Assembly: GCA_964472295.1 (NCBI GenBank)
Contig: CAYYJQ010000006.1
Location: 9,110 to 73,109, forward strand
Source: JAJRZX01 sp964472295
GTDB taxonomy: Bacteria; Desulfobacterota; GWC2-55-46; JADFVP01
Length of the DNA: 64,000 nucleotides
Direction of reading: 5' to 3'
In this document: piece by piece, positions 15,678 to 23,464 of the stretch
Numbering within the stretch: the stretch's first letter is position 1
Layout: every line of letters starts with the position of its first letter
Program-made: the position numbers and the translations under genes
Notes under the pieces: generated by a model
Told to the model about the DNA's origin: nothing
Seen by the model: the letters and a program-made list of their open reading frames with translations, nothing else
The model's database searches: none

Positions 15678-17084
15678 TCACAACGCGAACTCCTCGTGCA
15701 TGCGTGGCATATGAACATGGGTATCACGCAGGCATCTCTTGAAACTTCCCATGGCTTCATCCTCGCCATGGACAAGAAAGGTCTTTTCCGGCCCGCCAGT
15801 CTTATTGTGCCACGAGAGGAGTTCGGCGCGATCGGCATGGGCCGAGAACCCGCCTATGGTATGAATGCCCGCACGCACAACTATCTCTTCACCAAAGATT
15901 CGCACCTTCTTCGCTCCGTCGATAATACGCCGCGCAAGGGTCCCCCTTGCGGCATAACCCACAAAGACTATGCTGCTATCTTCACGCCAGAGGTTGTGCT
16001 TCAGATGGTGACGCACCCGCCCGCCCGTGCACATGCCCGAGCCAGCGAGTATTACGGCGCCGCCCTTTATATTATTAAGGGCCATGGACTCTGCCGCCTC
16101 GCGGGTAAAGTGCAGGCCCTTGAAACCAAAGGGGTCCTTTCCGCGCCCGTTGAAGAGGTGGTAGGCCTCTCTATCAAAGCACTCGGGGTGACGCTTGAAT
16201 ATCTCTGTTGCCGATATTGCCATGGGCGAGTCCAGAAAGACCTGCAAAAAACGGGGTAGTTCCCCTCCCTCGATGCCCTCGCGGAGGTAATAGAGTATCT
16301 CTTGGGCACGCTCAAGGGCAAAGGTGGGTATGATGACTTTTCCGCCGATATTGATGGTACGGGAGATTACCTCGTATAACTCCTCCACCGAGGGTTTGAG
16401 TTTTTTATGGAGGCGGTCTCCGTAGGTGGTCTCCATTATCACCGCATCCGCCGGCGGCGGCGGGGCCGGGTCGCGTAGTATTACCCTGCCTGAATAACCG
16501 AGGTCCCCTGAAAAGAGGAGGCGTCTTCCCGCGCCATTTTCCTCAAGTTCAAGAAGCACGCAGGCAGAGCCGAGGATATGCCCGGCGTCAAGAAAGGTTG
16601 CCCTTATGCCGGGTGAGAGTTCCAGTGGCTCATTATAGGAGACAACGCGGCCAAAGGAGTCCATGGAATTAAGGGCATCGACTACAGTATAGAGGGGCAG
16701 TGCCGCCCGGGCACGCCCCCTCCCCCGCCCCTTTCTGCGAGTTGCCCTCCTCTCGCTTCTAAGGGCCTCGGCCTCGTTAAGGTGGGCGGAATCAAGCATG
16801 ACAAGGCGCGCGAGTTCGCGCGTGGCCGGGGTAGTGATTACCTCCCCCCTGAAGCCCTCGTTTACGAGGAGCGGGATGCGGCCGCAGTGGTCGAGGTGAC
16901 CGTGTGTAAGGAGAAGAAAATCAACCTCCGCTGGCACGAAGCCAAAGGGTTCCCTGTTCTCCTCATCAAGTTCACGGCTACCCTGAAAGAGGCCGCAGTC
17001 AATGAGCACCTTCTTACCGGCGCACTCGACAAGGTGACACGAACCCGTGACGCCGAGCGCGGCACCGTGAAAGGAAATCTTCAT
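15678..17084 (-). CDS. MBL/beta-CASP RNA-processing nuclease-like protein
   Basis: A 468-residue protein of the beta-CASP group (archaeal CPSF and YSH1-like; bacterial relatives include TTHA0252). Visible are 'VTGSCHLVECAGKKVLIDCG', 'LLTHGHLDHCGRIPLL' (HXHXDH), 'DAGHILGSACVLLELE', 'FSGDLGYSGR', 'METTYGDRLHKK', and the terminal 'IGGFSAHADRAELLSW'. Zinc ligands are complete, so RNase activity is plausible. The start overlaps the stop of the LOG gene by four bases (ATGA). The real RNA target is not evident. Confidence 0.9.
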   Translation of the reverse strand: MKISFHGAALGVTGSCHLVECAGKKVLIDCGLFQGSRELDEENREPFGFVPAEVDFLLLTHGHLDHCGRIPLLVNEGFRGEVITTPATRELARLVMLDSAHLNEAEALRSERRATRRKGRGRGRARAALPLYTVVDALNSMDSFGRVVSYNEPLELSPGIRATFLDAGHILGSACVLLELEENGAGRRLLFSGDLGYSGRVILRDPAPPPPADAVIMETTYGDRLHKKLKPSVEELYEVISRTINIGGKVIIPTFALERAQEILYYLREGIEGGELPRFLQVFLDSPMAISATEIFKRHPECFDREAYHLFNGRGKDPFGFKGLHFTREAAESMALNNIKGGAVILAGSGMCTGGRVRHHLKHNLWREDSSIVFVGYAARGTLARRIIDGAKKVRIFGEEIVVRAGIHTIGGFSAHADRAELLSWHNKTGGPEKTFLVHGEDEAMGSFKRCLRDTHVHMPRMHEEFAL

Positions 17085-18115
17085 GGGCGGCCCTTCCCCC
17101 TGTTGTTATTGAGGAGCGGCGTCTCAGTCACCCTGTGCCACTTGAGTATGCCCTCCCATATCTCTTCCGCTGTCTCGGCGTACCAGAAAAGGTCACGGTC
17201 CTCGGGGTCTATGGTGCCCTCATCAACGAGAAAATCCACATCAAAGGCCCTTCGCCAGTATTCCTCTCCCACGAGTATGACGGGCAGGGGCCTTATGGTC
17301 CTGGTCTGCACGAGCGTAAGTGTCTCGAAGAGTTCATCAAGGGTTCCGTAGCCGCCTGGAAAGGCCACGAGTGCACGGGCGCGGAGGAGAAAATGGAGTT
17401 TACGAAGGGCGAAATAATGAAAACGCACGCAGAGTTCAGGGGAGATATAGGGGTTTGGGTACTGCTCGTGGGGCAGCGTGATGTTAAGCCCCACGGACTT
17501 TGCCCCAACGTCAAAGGCCCCGCGGTTGGCGGCCTCCATGATGCCGGGGCCTCCGCCCGTCATGAGCGTCACTCGGCAATCCTCGGGGCCGCGCCCCGAC
17601 TTTCCAACAAGGCGGGCGAATTCGCGGGCCACATCATAGTAACGGCTCTTCTCCACGATACGTCTTGCCCTCTGGTATTTTTTTTTGAGGCCGCTGTTCT
17701 CGGGGTCGGCCTTGAGGGCGGTACTTAGAAGAGCGGCCTGCCGCTCCGCCGCCGCGGGCTCCACGATACGCGTGCTACCGAAGACCACTATGGTGTGCTC
17801 CACGCCCTGGGCCTTGAGGAGGAGTTCCGTCTTCTGGTAATCTATCTGAAGACGCACGCCCCGCGTCTCGTCTCTTCTCAGAAATTCAACGTCCTCATCG
17901 GCCTGGCGGTATCCAGGACTCTCCATGATGGTCCGTATGCGCGCCTTGACCTCAGGTTCGTCCTCAAGGGCTTTTGGCGCCTGCCATGGGAGGGGTTCGC
18001 GCCGCTTCTCTGGATGGGGAGGCGGTGGGATATGAGGGCCCTGCCAGTATCCTGTCTTCAAGTCTTTGGTGTCTTCAGTCAATGGTCTCTCCCTGCCTCT
18101 GAAGCTCTCATCCAT
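17081..18115 (-). CDS. LOG-family (lysine-decarboxylase-like fold) protein
   Basis: The ATG at 18115 (MDESFRGRER) is preferred, because longer starts overlap the upstream gene; no strong Shine-Dalgarno is seen for either. The ~344-residue product has the LOG motifs GGGPGIMEAANRGA and PGGYGTLDELFE, with a Rossmann-type nucleotide fold. LOG proteins are mostly cytokinin-type nucleoside 5'-monophosphate phosphoribohydrolases, and bacterial members cleave AMP or similar nucleotides. Its N-terminal ~110 residues precede the domain and contain a proline-rich segment. It is translationally coupled to the beta-CASP gene. Confidence 0.85.
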   Translation of the reverse strand: MDESFRGRERPLTEDTKDLKTGYWQGPHIPPPPHPEKRREPLPWQAPKALEDEPEVKARIRTIMESPGYRQADEDVEFLRRDETRGVRLQIDYQKTELLLKAQGVEHTIVVFGSTRIVEPAAAERQAALLSTALKADPENSGLKKKYQRARRIVEKSRYYDVAREFARLVGKSGRGPEDCRVTLMTGGGPGIMEAANRGAFDVGAKSVGLNITLPHEQYPNPYISPELCVRFHYFALRKLHFLLRARALVAFPGGYGTLDELFETLTLVQTRTIRPLPVILVGEEYWRRAFDVDFLVDEGTIDPEDRDLFWYAETAEEIWEGILKWHRVTETPLLNNNRGKGRP

Positions 18116-18168
18116 GAGGAACAGTCTTGCGGGATTGGCGCAACATGGTACAAACAATATTACAAGAC

Positions 18169-18483
18169 TTACTCCTCCGTAAGCCTTACACCGCACTCAG
18201 GGCAGAACTTCGGGTGATTCAGGCCAATGTAGAGTTTGCCGAGGTTTTTATTGCAATGGGGGCACCGCCAGAGCCTCAAGTGTATAAAGAGTGCGAAAAC
18301 AAAGACAACTACCATGAGCGCGGCACTTGCGGGCCGCGTAAGCACTCCCAATTGAAGAGTTGCAAATAGCACAACTCCAATGAGGGACGCACAGAGGAGT
18401 ATTAATAGATAGATCTTTTTCCTGCGTTCCGCGAACTCTTTTATAACCCTTCTCTGCTCGATACCCTCTATCTCATCTCTCAT
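18169..18483 (-). CDS. Small membrane protein with zinc ribbon
   Basis: The first supported start is the ATG at 18483 (MRDEIEGIEQRRVIKEFAER). The 104-residue product has two hydrophobic helices (about 25-45 and 50-70) and a C-terminal zinc ribbon, 'CPHCNKNLGKLYIGLNHPKFCPECG' (two CXXC pairs; about residues 74-98). A longer frame to 18663 exists, but its upstream part lies in repeat sequence and is unlikely to be coding. It lies 54 bases upstream of the LOG gene. Function unknown. Confidence 0.65.
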   Translation of the reverse strand: MRDEIEGIEQRRVIKEFAERRKKIYLLILLCASLIGVVLFATLQLGVLTRPASAALMVVVFVFALFIHLRLWRCPHCNKNLGKLYIGLNHPKFCPECGVRLTEE

Positions 18484-19049
18484 GAAAGGGCCTGCTCTTT
18501 TTTGAGGTGTATATGGTAGATGCCCTGACGGGTTGCCTCCTATCAGCCATCCTGCAAAGCAAATTATATAATCATAACAAAGAGAAAGACAAGGGCAAAA
18601 AGGCAAAAAGCCGGTATGGTGGGAGCCGTCTTTTGATTGCCGGGCAAAGCCCACATGCCTCACTCTTCATTCTTTTGGCGGGCAAAGCCCGCCCTGCTCT
18701 CTAAAAGGAAAAATCTTTTTTTGGTGGGCAATGCCCACCTTACTGGTTTTCTTTGTCTTTAACGGGTTACGCGTCGCAAGGTCATTACGATTTTCTGGTG
18801 GGCAGTGCCACTTCTCCTATTGGTTTTCTTTGCCCCGCTTTCTTTTTTCCAAAAGAAAGCGGGAAAATTTTCTTGTCTTTGGTGGGCGTAGCCCACCCTA
18901 CTCTCCCCCCTTTTCTCTTTCGTCTTTTTTGGCGGGCTCAGCCCGCCCTACACCTTCTTCTCTCTTTTCTTTACTTTTTGCGGGCGCAGCCCGCCCTGCT
19001 CTCCTTCTTTTCTCTTTAGTTCTTTTTGCGGGCTGAGTCATAATCTTAT
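18484..19049. repeat. Spacer built of GGTGGGC hairpins and CTTTCTTTT modules
   Basis: About 570 bases without a gene. It holds at least seven 17-bp-type hairpins (GGCGGGC-aaa-GCCCGCC near 18678, GGTGGGC-aat-GCCCACC near 18722, GGTGGGC-gta-GCCCACC near 18880, GGCGGGC-tca-GCCCGCC near 18929 and others), two TTGGTTTTCTTTG-type motifs, and the CTTTCTTTT/AAAAGAAAG hairpin near 18838. Pyrimidine-rich linkers separate the hairpins. Confidence 0.7.
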
Positions 19050-19200
19050 GGAACCTCTGAATAATTCGTCCCTGAATTATTCAGAGACGAAAAAGAAAAA
19101 GCGTGGTTTTTCTTTTTCTCACATTTTCAACAACTTACAGTTGTCGAAAATGGCGACGCATCCATGCGCCGCTGGAAAGTCTGAATTAATCAGACTTTCC
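19050..19200 (+). mobile_element. MITE-like hairpin element, copy B (151 bp)
   Basis: Flanked by TTAT at 19046-19049 and TTAT at 19201-19204. Termini are GGAACCTCTGAATAATTC and the inverse of GGAAAGTCTGATTAATTC. Stems: CTCTGAATAATTC/GAATTATTCAGAG (13 bp, perfect), GAAAAAGAAAAA/TTTTTCTTTTTC (12 bp, perfect), ACAACT-tac-AGTTGT, GCGACGCA-tcca-TGCGCCGC (7 of 8), and the terminal AAAGTCTGA/TCAGACTTT. Same length as copy A, in the opposite orientation. Confidence 0.85.
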
Positions 19201-19212
19201 TTATTTTTATTC

Positions 19213-19246
19213 AAAAAAAAAGGGGCCTGAAGAGGCCCCCTTTTTT
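19213..19246 (-). terminator. Intrinsic terminator downstream of sat
   Basis: GGGGCCT-gaag-AGGCCCC, flanked by nine A on the left and six T on the right, can terminate in both directions. On the minus strand it ends the sulfur-assimilation cluster just after the sat stop codon. Confidence 0.85.
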
Positions 19247-19270
19247 AAGAAAGAATATCTTCTCTCTTCT

Positions 19271-20434
19271 CTACTCCGCTGGTTTCATGGCCTCTATGAG
19301 GACCTCGGCTACCTCGGGCCTTGAGAACTGCGGAGGCGGGCATTTTCCTTCGCGGAGCATCTCGCGGACCTTTGTGCCCGAGAGGGTGATATGGTTTTCA
19401 GAGTCATGGGGGCAGGTCTTGTACGAGGCCATGCCGCCGCAGGAGTTACAGTAGAAGGTATAGTCAAAGAACATGGGCGCAATACCTATGGCCTCTGGCT
19501 CGAACTTATCGAAGATAAGGTGGGCGTCAAAGGTCCCGTAGTATCCGCCTACTCCGGCATGGTCTCTGCCCACGATAAAGTGGGTGCAGCCGTAGTTCTT
19601 GCGGATGAGGGCGTGAAAGACGGCCTCGCGGGGCCCTGCGTAGCGCATTGCCGCGGGGTAGACAGAGAGGACGACCCTGTCACTGGGGTAGTACTTTTCC
19701 ATGAGAGTTGTGTAGCACCTCATGCGTACATCGGCAGGTATGTCGTCTGCCTTTGTCTCGCCCACAAGGGGGTGTATCATGAGGCCGTCAACGGTCTCAA
19801 GGGCGCATTTCTGTATATACTCGTGTGCCCTGTGAATGGGGTTCCTTGTCTGGAAGCCCACTACGCGGCGCCAGCCGTTCTTCTTGAAGAGTCTTCTTGT
19901 CTCAATGGGGTCTCTCCTGAACTCGTTGAAGCGTCCATGCTCGGTGCGCTTCAGGAGTGAGATTTTTCCCCCAAGGAGTTTTTCTCCCATGGAGTAGACG
20001 TTCTTTACGCCGGGGTGGGCGTCCTCAGCGGTCCCGTAGACGCGGAGTGCCTCTTTTTCCTTGTCGTGCTTGAAAATTTCCTCGAGGTGGAGGACGGCAA
20101 GGAGTTCGTCCTTTTCATTGTAGAGGGCAACGTCACTGCCCTCGGATAGGCCGGCGGCCTCTTCTTCGGTGACAGAGAGCGTGACGGGTATGGTCCAGGG
20201 GAGCCCGTTCACAAGGGTCATGGTGTCCATGACAGAGTGGTAATCGTCGTGGCACATGAAGCCCTCAAGGGGGCTGAACCCGCCTGTCGCTATCATTTCA
20301 AGGTCTGATATTTCCCTGTCGTTAAGCCTGAGGGACTTCATATCAAGGGCGGCTTTTTCCATCTCCAGGCGGGCCTTACCCTCAATGACCCTGTTTATTA
20401 GCACCCCGCCGTGGGGCGCGATCAGTGACTCCAC
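19271..20434 (-). CDS. sat: ATP sulfurylase (sulfate adenylyltransferase)
   Basis: A 387-residue protein of the homo-oligomeric ATP sulfurylase type, with 'VVGFQTRNPIHRAHEYIQK' (catalytic HXXH region) and 'FIVGRDHAGVGGYYGTFDAH'. The enzyme makes adenosine 5'-phosphosulfate (APS) from sulfate and ATP. It is the last gene of the cluster and follows cysH with a spacer that holds a long hairpin (20477-20506). No APS kinase gene is seen, consistent with direct reduction of APS by the neighbouring CysH. Confidence 0.95.
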   Translation of the reverse strand: MESLIAPHGGVLINRVIEGKARLEMEKAALDMKSLRLNDREISDLEMIATGGFSPLEGFMCHDDYHSVMDTMTLVNGLPWTIPVTLSVTEEEAAGLSEGSDVALYNEKDELLAVLHLEEIFKHDKEKEALRVYGTAEDAHPGVKNVYSMGEKLLGGKISLLKRTEHGRFNEFRRDPIETRRLFKKNGWRRVVGFQTRNPIHRAHEYIQKCALETVDGLMIHPLVGETKADDIPADVRMRCYTTLMEKYYPSDRVVLSVYPAAMRYAGPREAVFHALIRKNYGCTHFIVGRDHAGVGGYYGTFDAHLIFDKFEPEAIGIAPMFFDYTFYCNSCGGMASYKTCPHDSENHITLSGTKVREMLREGKCPPPQFSRPEVAEVLIEAMKPAE

Positions 20435-20476
20435 TTTTAGAGGACCTCCTTATAAACTATTTAAGACCAATTAATG

Positions 20477-20506
20477 CCAGCGGATAAACACTTGTTTATC
20501 CGCTGG
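20477..20506. promoter_or_regulatory. Hairpin between cysH and sat
   Basis: CCAGCGGATAAAC and GTTTATCCGCTGG are perfect 13-bp arms with a 4-base loop. No T-run follows, so it may modulate read-through or protect mRNA rather than terminate. Confidence 0.5.
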
Positions 20507-20535
20507 TTACATGGATTATCTCACAATGACTGTTA

Positions 20536-21243
20536 TCACGACTTGTCGTGAAGGCCGCACTCTGTCTTCTTGAAGCCAGCCCACCTTCCTGCCCTCGGGT
20601 CTTCGCCGGGCTTTACCTCCTTGGTGCATGGGGCGCATCCAATGGAGGGGTAGTTCCTGTCATGAAGCACGTTATAGGGCACGTCGTTGGCGCGGATATA
20701 GTCCCAGACATCGTCGCTCGTCCACCTTACAAGTGGGTTTATCTTCACGAGGTTGAACATGGCGTCCCAGCCAACCACGGGAGCGTTGGCCCTTGCCGGG
20801 GCCTGGTCTCTCCTGATGCCCGTTATCCAGGCCTTGAGTCCTGAGAGGGCCTCTTTCAGGGGTTTTATCTTCCGTATATCACAGCACTTCGAGGGGTCTG
20901 TACTCCAGAGGTCAGGTCCATACTCCTCGGCCTGGGCCTCAAGACTAAGGTCTGTGCAGTACTTTTCAGGGTTTATATTGTACTTCTCCTTGAGACGCTC
21001 CATTACGTCATAGGTCTCCTTGAAAAGAAGGTTCGTATCAAGGTAGAAGATACGGGCGTCAGGCTTTATCTTGACAAGCATATCCACGAGGGCCACGTCC
21101 TCGGCGCCGAAACTGCAGGCAAGCGAGAGGTCCTGCCTCTCGAAGTTATTCACAGCCCACTCAATGGCGGCCTGGGGACCCTTGTCCTCTAACTCGTCGG
21201 ATACCTCTTTGAGTTCTTCTTCTGACCAGTTCTTTACAGCCAT
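20536..21243 (-). CDS. cysH: APS reductase (CysH family, 4Fe-4S type)
   Basis: A 235-residue protein with the PAPS-reductase-family nucleotide-binding beginning 'LACSFGAEDVALVDML' and the cysteine pairs of the iron-sulfur subgroup: KCCD (about 119-120) and GCAPC (about 203-206), plus the C-terminal catalytic ECGLH. The CCXnCXXC cluster motif indicates use of APS rather than PAPS; the product is sulfite. The neighbouring sat and sulfite reductase genes complete sulfate reduction to sulfide. Confidence 0.93.
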   Translation of the reverse strand: MAVKNWSEEELKEVSDELEDKGPQAAIEWAVNNFERQDLSLACSFGAEDVALVDMLVKIKPDARIFYLDTNLLFKETYDVMERLKEKYNINPEKYCTDLSLEAQAEEYGPDLWSTDPSKCCDIRKIKPLKEALSGLKAWITGIRRDQAPARANAPVVGWDAMFNLVKINPLVRWTSDDVWDYIRANDVPYNVLHDRNYPSIGCAPCTKEVKPGEDPRAGRWAGFKKTECGLHDKS

Positions 21244-21274
21244 CTTTTACTACCTCCCTTTACCTTTGATGTTC

Positions 21275-21739
21275 TTACTTGATGATAACGACCTCGCATG
21301 AGGCCGCCTCTTTAAGCTCGGTGGAGAGTCCTTTCCTGAAGTAATTGAATAGGGACTTCTCTTTTCTACCCTGTATTACGGCAAGTCCTATGTTGTGCTC
21401 CTCGATAACACCGAGGATTGTAGCCACATAAGGCCCCTCGCCCATCAGGGGTTCGAAGTCAACGCCCTCTTCCATGGCCTTTATCTGGACCATTCCAAGG
21501 GCCTCATACCCCCTCTGCCTGTACTCGCGCATGAGAGACTCGGAGAGACTTGCTGTGGGCCTGTCGCCCGTAAAGCCTATATCCGAGAACCTCTCCGAGG
21601 CCTCCTCCGCGAGTTCGGACTCAAGGAGAAAAAAGGCCAGAAGCCCGCACTCCTCTTCTGAGGCCCTCTTGACGGCATAGTCAATGGCCCTGTCGGACTG
21701 CGAGTGAGTGGAGAGCACAAGGAGTATCTTCGTATTCAC
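21275..21739 (-). CDS. Universal stress protein-like protein
   Basis: A 154-residue protein with a UspA-like alpha/beta fold: 'KILLVLSTHSQSDRAIDYAV' at the start, a central helix-rich part, and the C-terminal 'LAVIQGRKEKSLFNYFRKGLS' followed by CEVVIIK. A glycine-rich ATP-binding GX2GX9GS motif is not clear, so the nucleotide-binding subtype is uncertain. It lies between the SLC13 transporter and cysH in the sulfur cluster, so a role in sulfate assimilation control is possible but only by context. Confidence 0.7.
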   Translation of the reverse strand: MNTKILLVLSTHSQSDRAIDYAVKRASEEECGLLAFFLLESELAEEASERFSDIGFTGDRPTASLSESLMREYRQRGYEALGMVQIKAMEEGVDFEPLMGEGPYVATILGVIEEHNIGLAVIQGRKEKSLFNYFRKGLSTELKEAASCEVVIIK

Positions 21740-21893
21740 TATCTTAACCTAAATAAGAGTAAAGGTAAACCTTAATAGGGGCTTATACCCATATTTTTTT
21801 ATAGCACACCACCGAAAAGACCGGATGTGCCGCCATTTGGGCCACCCTCTGGCCCACCCTTGTCTGCTCTTGCCCCCTTGCCCCGCCATGCCA

Positions 21894-23318
21894 TCAGCGG
21901 AGCCCCACAAGGGGCCAGTAGAAGTGGGCCACAAGGTTGAAGGTAACCCATGAAGTTACGAACATTATTACCCCGCCCTTTGCCATGTCGCGCACGGATA
22001 TATAGTCTGACGAGACGGCTATGGCGTTTGCCGGCGTGCTCATGGGAAGCATGAAGGCAAGGCCCGCCGGGACTGCCACGGCAAATGTAAGGACCTCGGG
22101 GCTCATGTTCATGCTTCCGGCCATGCCTATGCTCACTGGCAGTAGAACGGCTATGACCGCGGCGTTGCTCATGGACTCTGTAAGGAGTATGGCAAGGAGC
22201 GAGAAGAGGGCGAAGACCGTGACCGGGGTCTGTGCCCATCGGGTCATGATAAAGTCCACCATCCACTTCGCGGCGCCGCTCCTGTCAAGGGCTGTGCCAA
22301 GGATTATGGCACCGCCGTACATGAGTATTATGCCCCAGTTTACGTACTCCTCTATTTCGCGCCACTTTACGAGTTTAAGGACAAAGAGCGCCATCACTGA
22401 TACCATGGCTATGGCCGCAAGCCCTATGGTCTTTCCAAGTGTTATCCAGAAGAGTATGGTGATTATGAGTATTGCCCCAACGGCATACTCCCTTGGGCGC
22501 ACCTTTCCAAGGGCTCGCGCCCGCTTGACAATTACCTCGTGGGCGCTCTCCACGCCTTTAATGTCAATGGGAAAGAACCTTGTAAGGACAATGTATCCCA
22601 CGACAAGGAGCACTGCCACCAGCGGCGCCACGGCCACTGTGTACTCGATAAACCCGAAGGTATGTCCTGTTGTTTCCTTTAATATTCCCATGGCCAGCGG
22701 CACGCGCGCTCCGCCAAGGAAGGTGCCAACCCCTCCTATTACAGAGCCCCAGGCAAGGGCGAAGAAGAGGAGTTTACCGTAATTGGACTTGCCGGGCCGG
22801 AGTTTAAGGCTCTTTGATATCTCAAGGACTATGGGAAAGAGCATTGCCGCCACGGCGTGCTCGCTCATCACAAATGAGAGCGAGGCCGCAAGGAGAAATA
22901 TGCTGATTATAAGACTCCGAGGGGAGCCGCCGTAACGCTCCATGAGGCGCAGGGCGACTCTATTGGAGAGGCCTGACTGCATGACCGCCCCTGAGAGGAT
23001 AAAGGCCCCGAGTATGAAGAAGACGGCCTCGTTTCCAAATAGCGAGTAGGTGCTTGTCCTCGGGAGTATACCGAGCAGGGGCACGAGCACAATGGCAAAT
23101 AGGCCCGTGATGGCCACTGGCACGGCATTGGAGACCCAGAGCACGAGGCAGAGGAGAAAGACGGCAATGGCCCTGAGGCCCTCCTCTGAGAGGCCCTCGG
23201 GAAGGGGCAAGTAGAGGAGCTCGATAAACCCCAGGGCAAGGAGGATAAAAAAAATGGGCCTCAATGCCTTTGACGCCAGGATTATCCAGATGGGACGCCT
23301 GTCAATTTCCACTCTCAC
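21894..23318 (-). CDS. SLC13 (DASS) family anion transporter, probably sulfate
   Basis: A 474-residue membrane protein with about 12 hydrophobic segments and the DASS features 'FILGAFILSGAVMQSGLSNRVAL' and 'ITESMSNAAVIAVLLPV' (written here as partial motifs LTESMSNAAV and PAGLAFMLPMSTPANA). Family members import dicarboxylates, citrate or sulfate with sodium. Because it sits directly beside sat and cysH, sulfate uptake is the most likely role. The start is a GTG at 23318; an alternative nearby start cannot be excluded. Confidence 0.8.
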   Translation of the reverse strand: MRVEIDRRPIWIILASKALRPIFFILLALGFIELLYLPLPEGLSEEGLRAIAVFLLCLVLWVSNAVPVAITGLFAIVLVPLLGILPRTSTYSLFGNEAVFFILGAFILSGAVMQSGLSNRVALRLMERYGGSPRSLIISIFLLAASLSFVMSEHAVAAMLFPIVLEISKSLKLRPGKSNYGKLLFFALAWGSVIGGVGTFLGGARVPLAMGILKETTGHTFGFIEYTVAVAPLVAVLLVVGYIVLTRFFPIDIKGVESAHEVIVKRARALGKVRPREYAVGAILIITILFWITLGKTIGLAAIAMVSVMALFVLKLVKWREIEEYVNWGIILMYGGAIILGTALDRSGAAKWMVDFIMTRWAQTPVTVFALFSLLAILLTESMSNAAVIAVLLPVSIGMAGSMNMSPEVLTFAVAVPAGLAFMLPMSTPANAIAVSSDYISVRDMAKGGVIMFVTSWVTFNLVAHFYWPLVGLR

Positions 23319-23319
23319 G

Positions 23320-23464
23320 GGAATTCTCTCTTCTTGAGGGGTTTCGCAAAGCCAAGCCCTTATACAAGCCTTTGGTGGGCAGTGCCCACCCTACCCAACT
23401 AAAACCGTTCGCCCTGAGCCTGTCGAAGGGTGGCGGGCGTAGCCCACCCTACAACTCTTCTTTT
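23320..23464. repeat. Short repeat-bearing spacer
   Basis: Contains GGTGGGC-agt-GCCCACC near 23372, a CCCTGAGCCTGTCGAAGGG motif near 23411, and GGCGGGC-gta-GCCCACC near 23432. No gene. Confidence 0.65.

Noticed and set aside
18640..19030. Possible CRISPR array from regularly repeated GGTGGGC words.
   Set aside because: The repeated words are 17-bp hairpins at irregular spacing, with changing arms.
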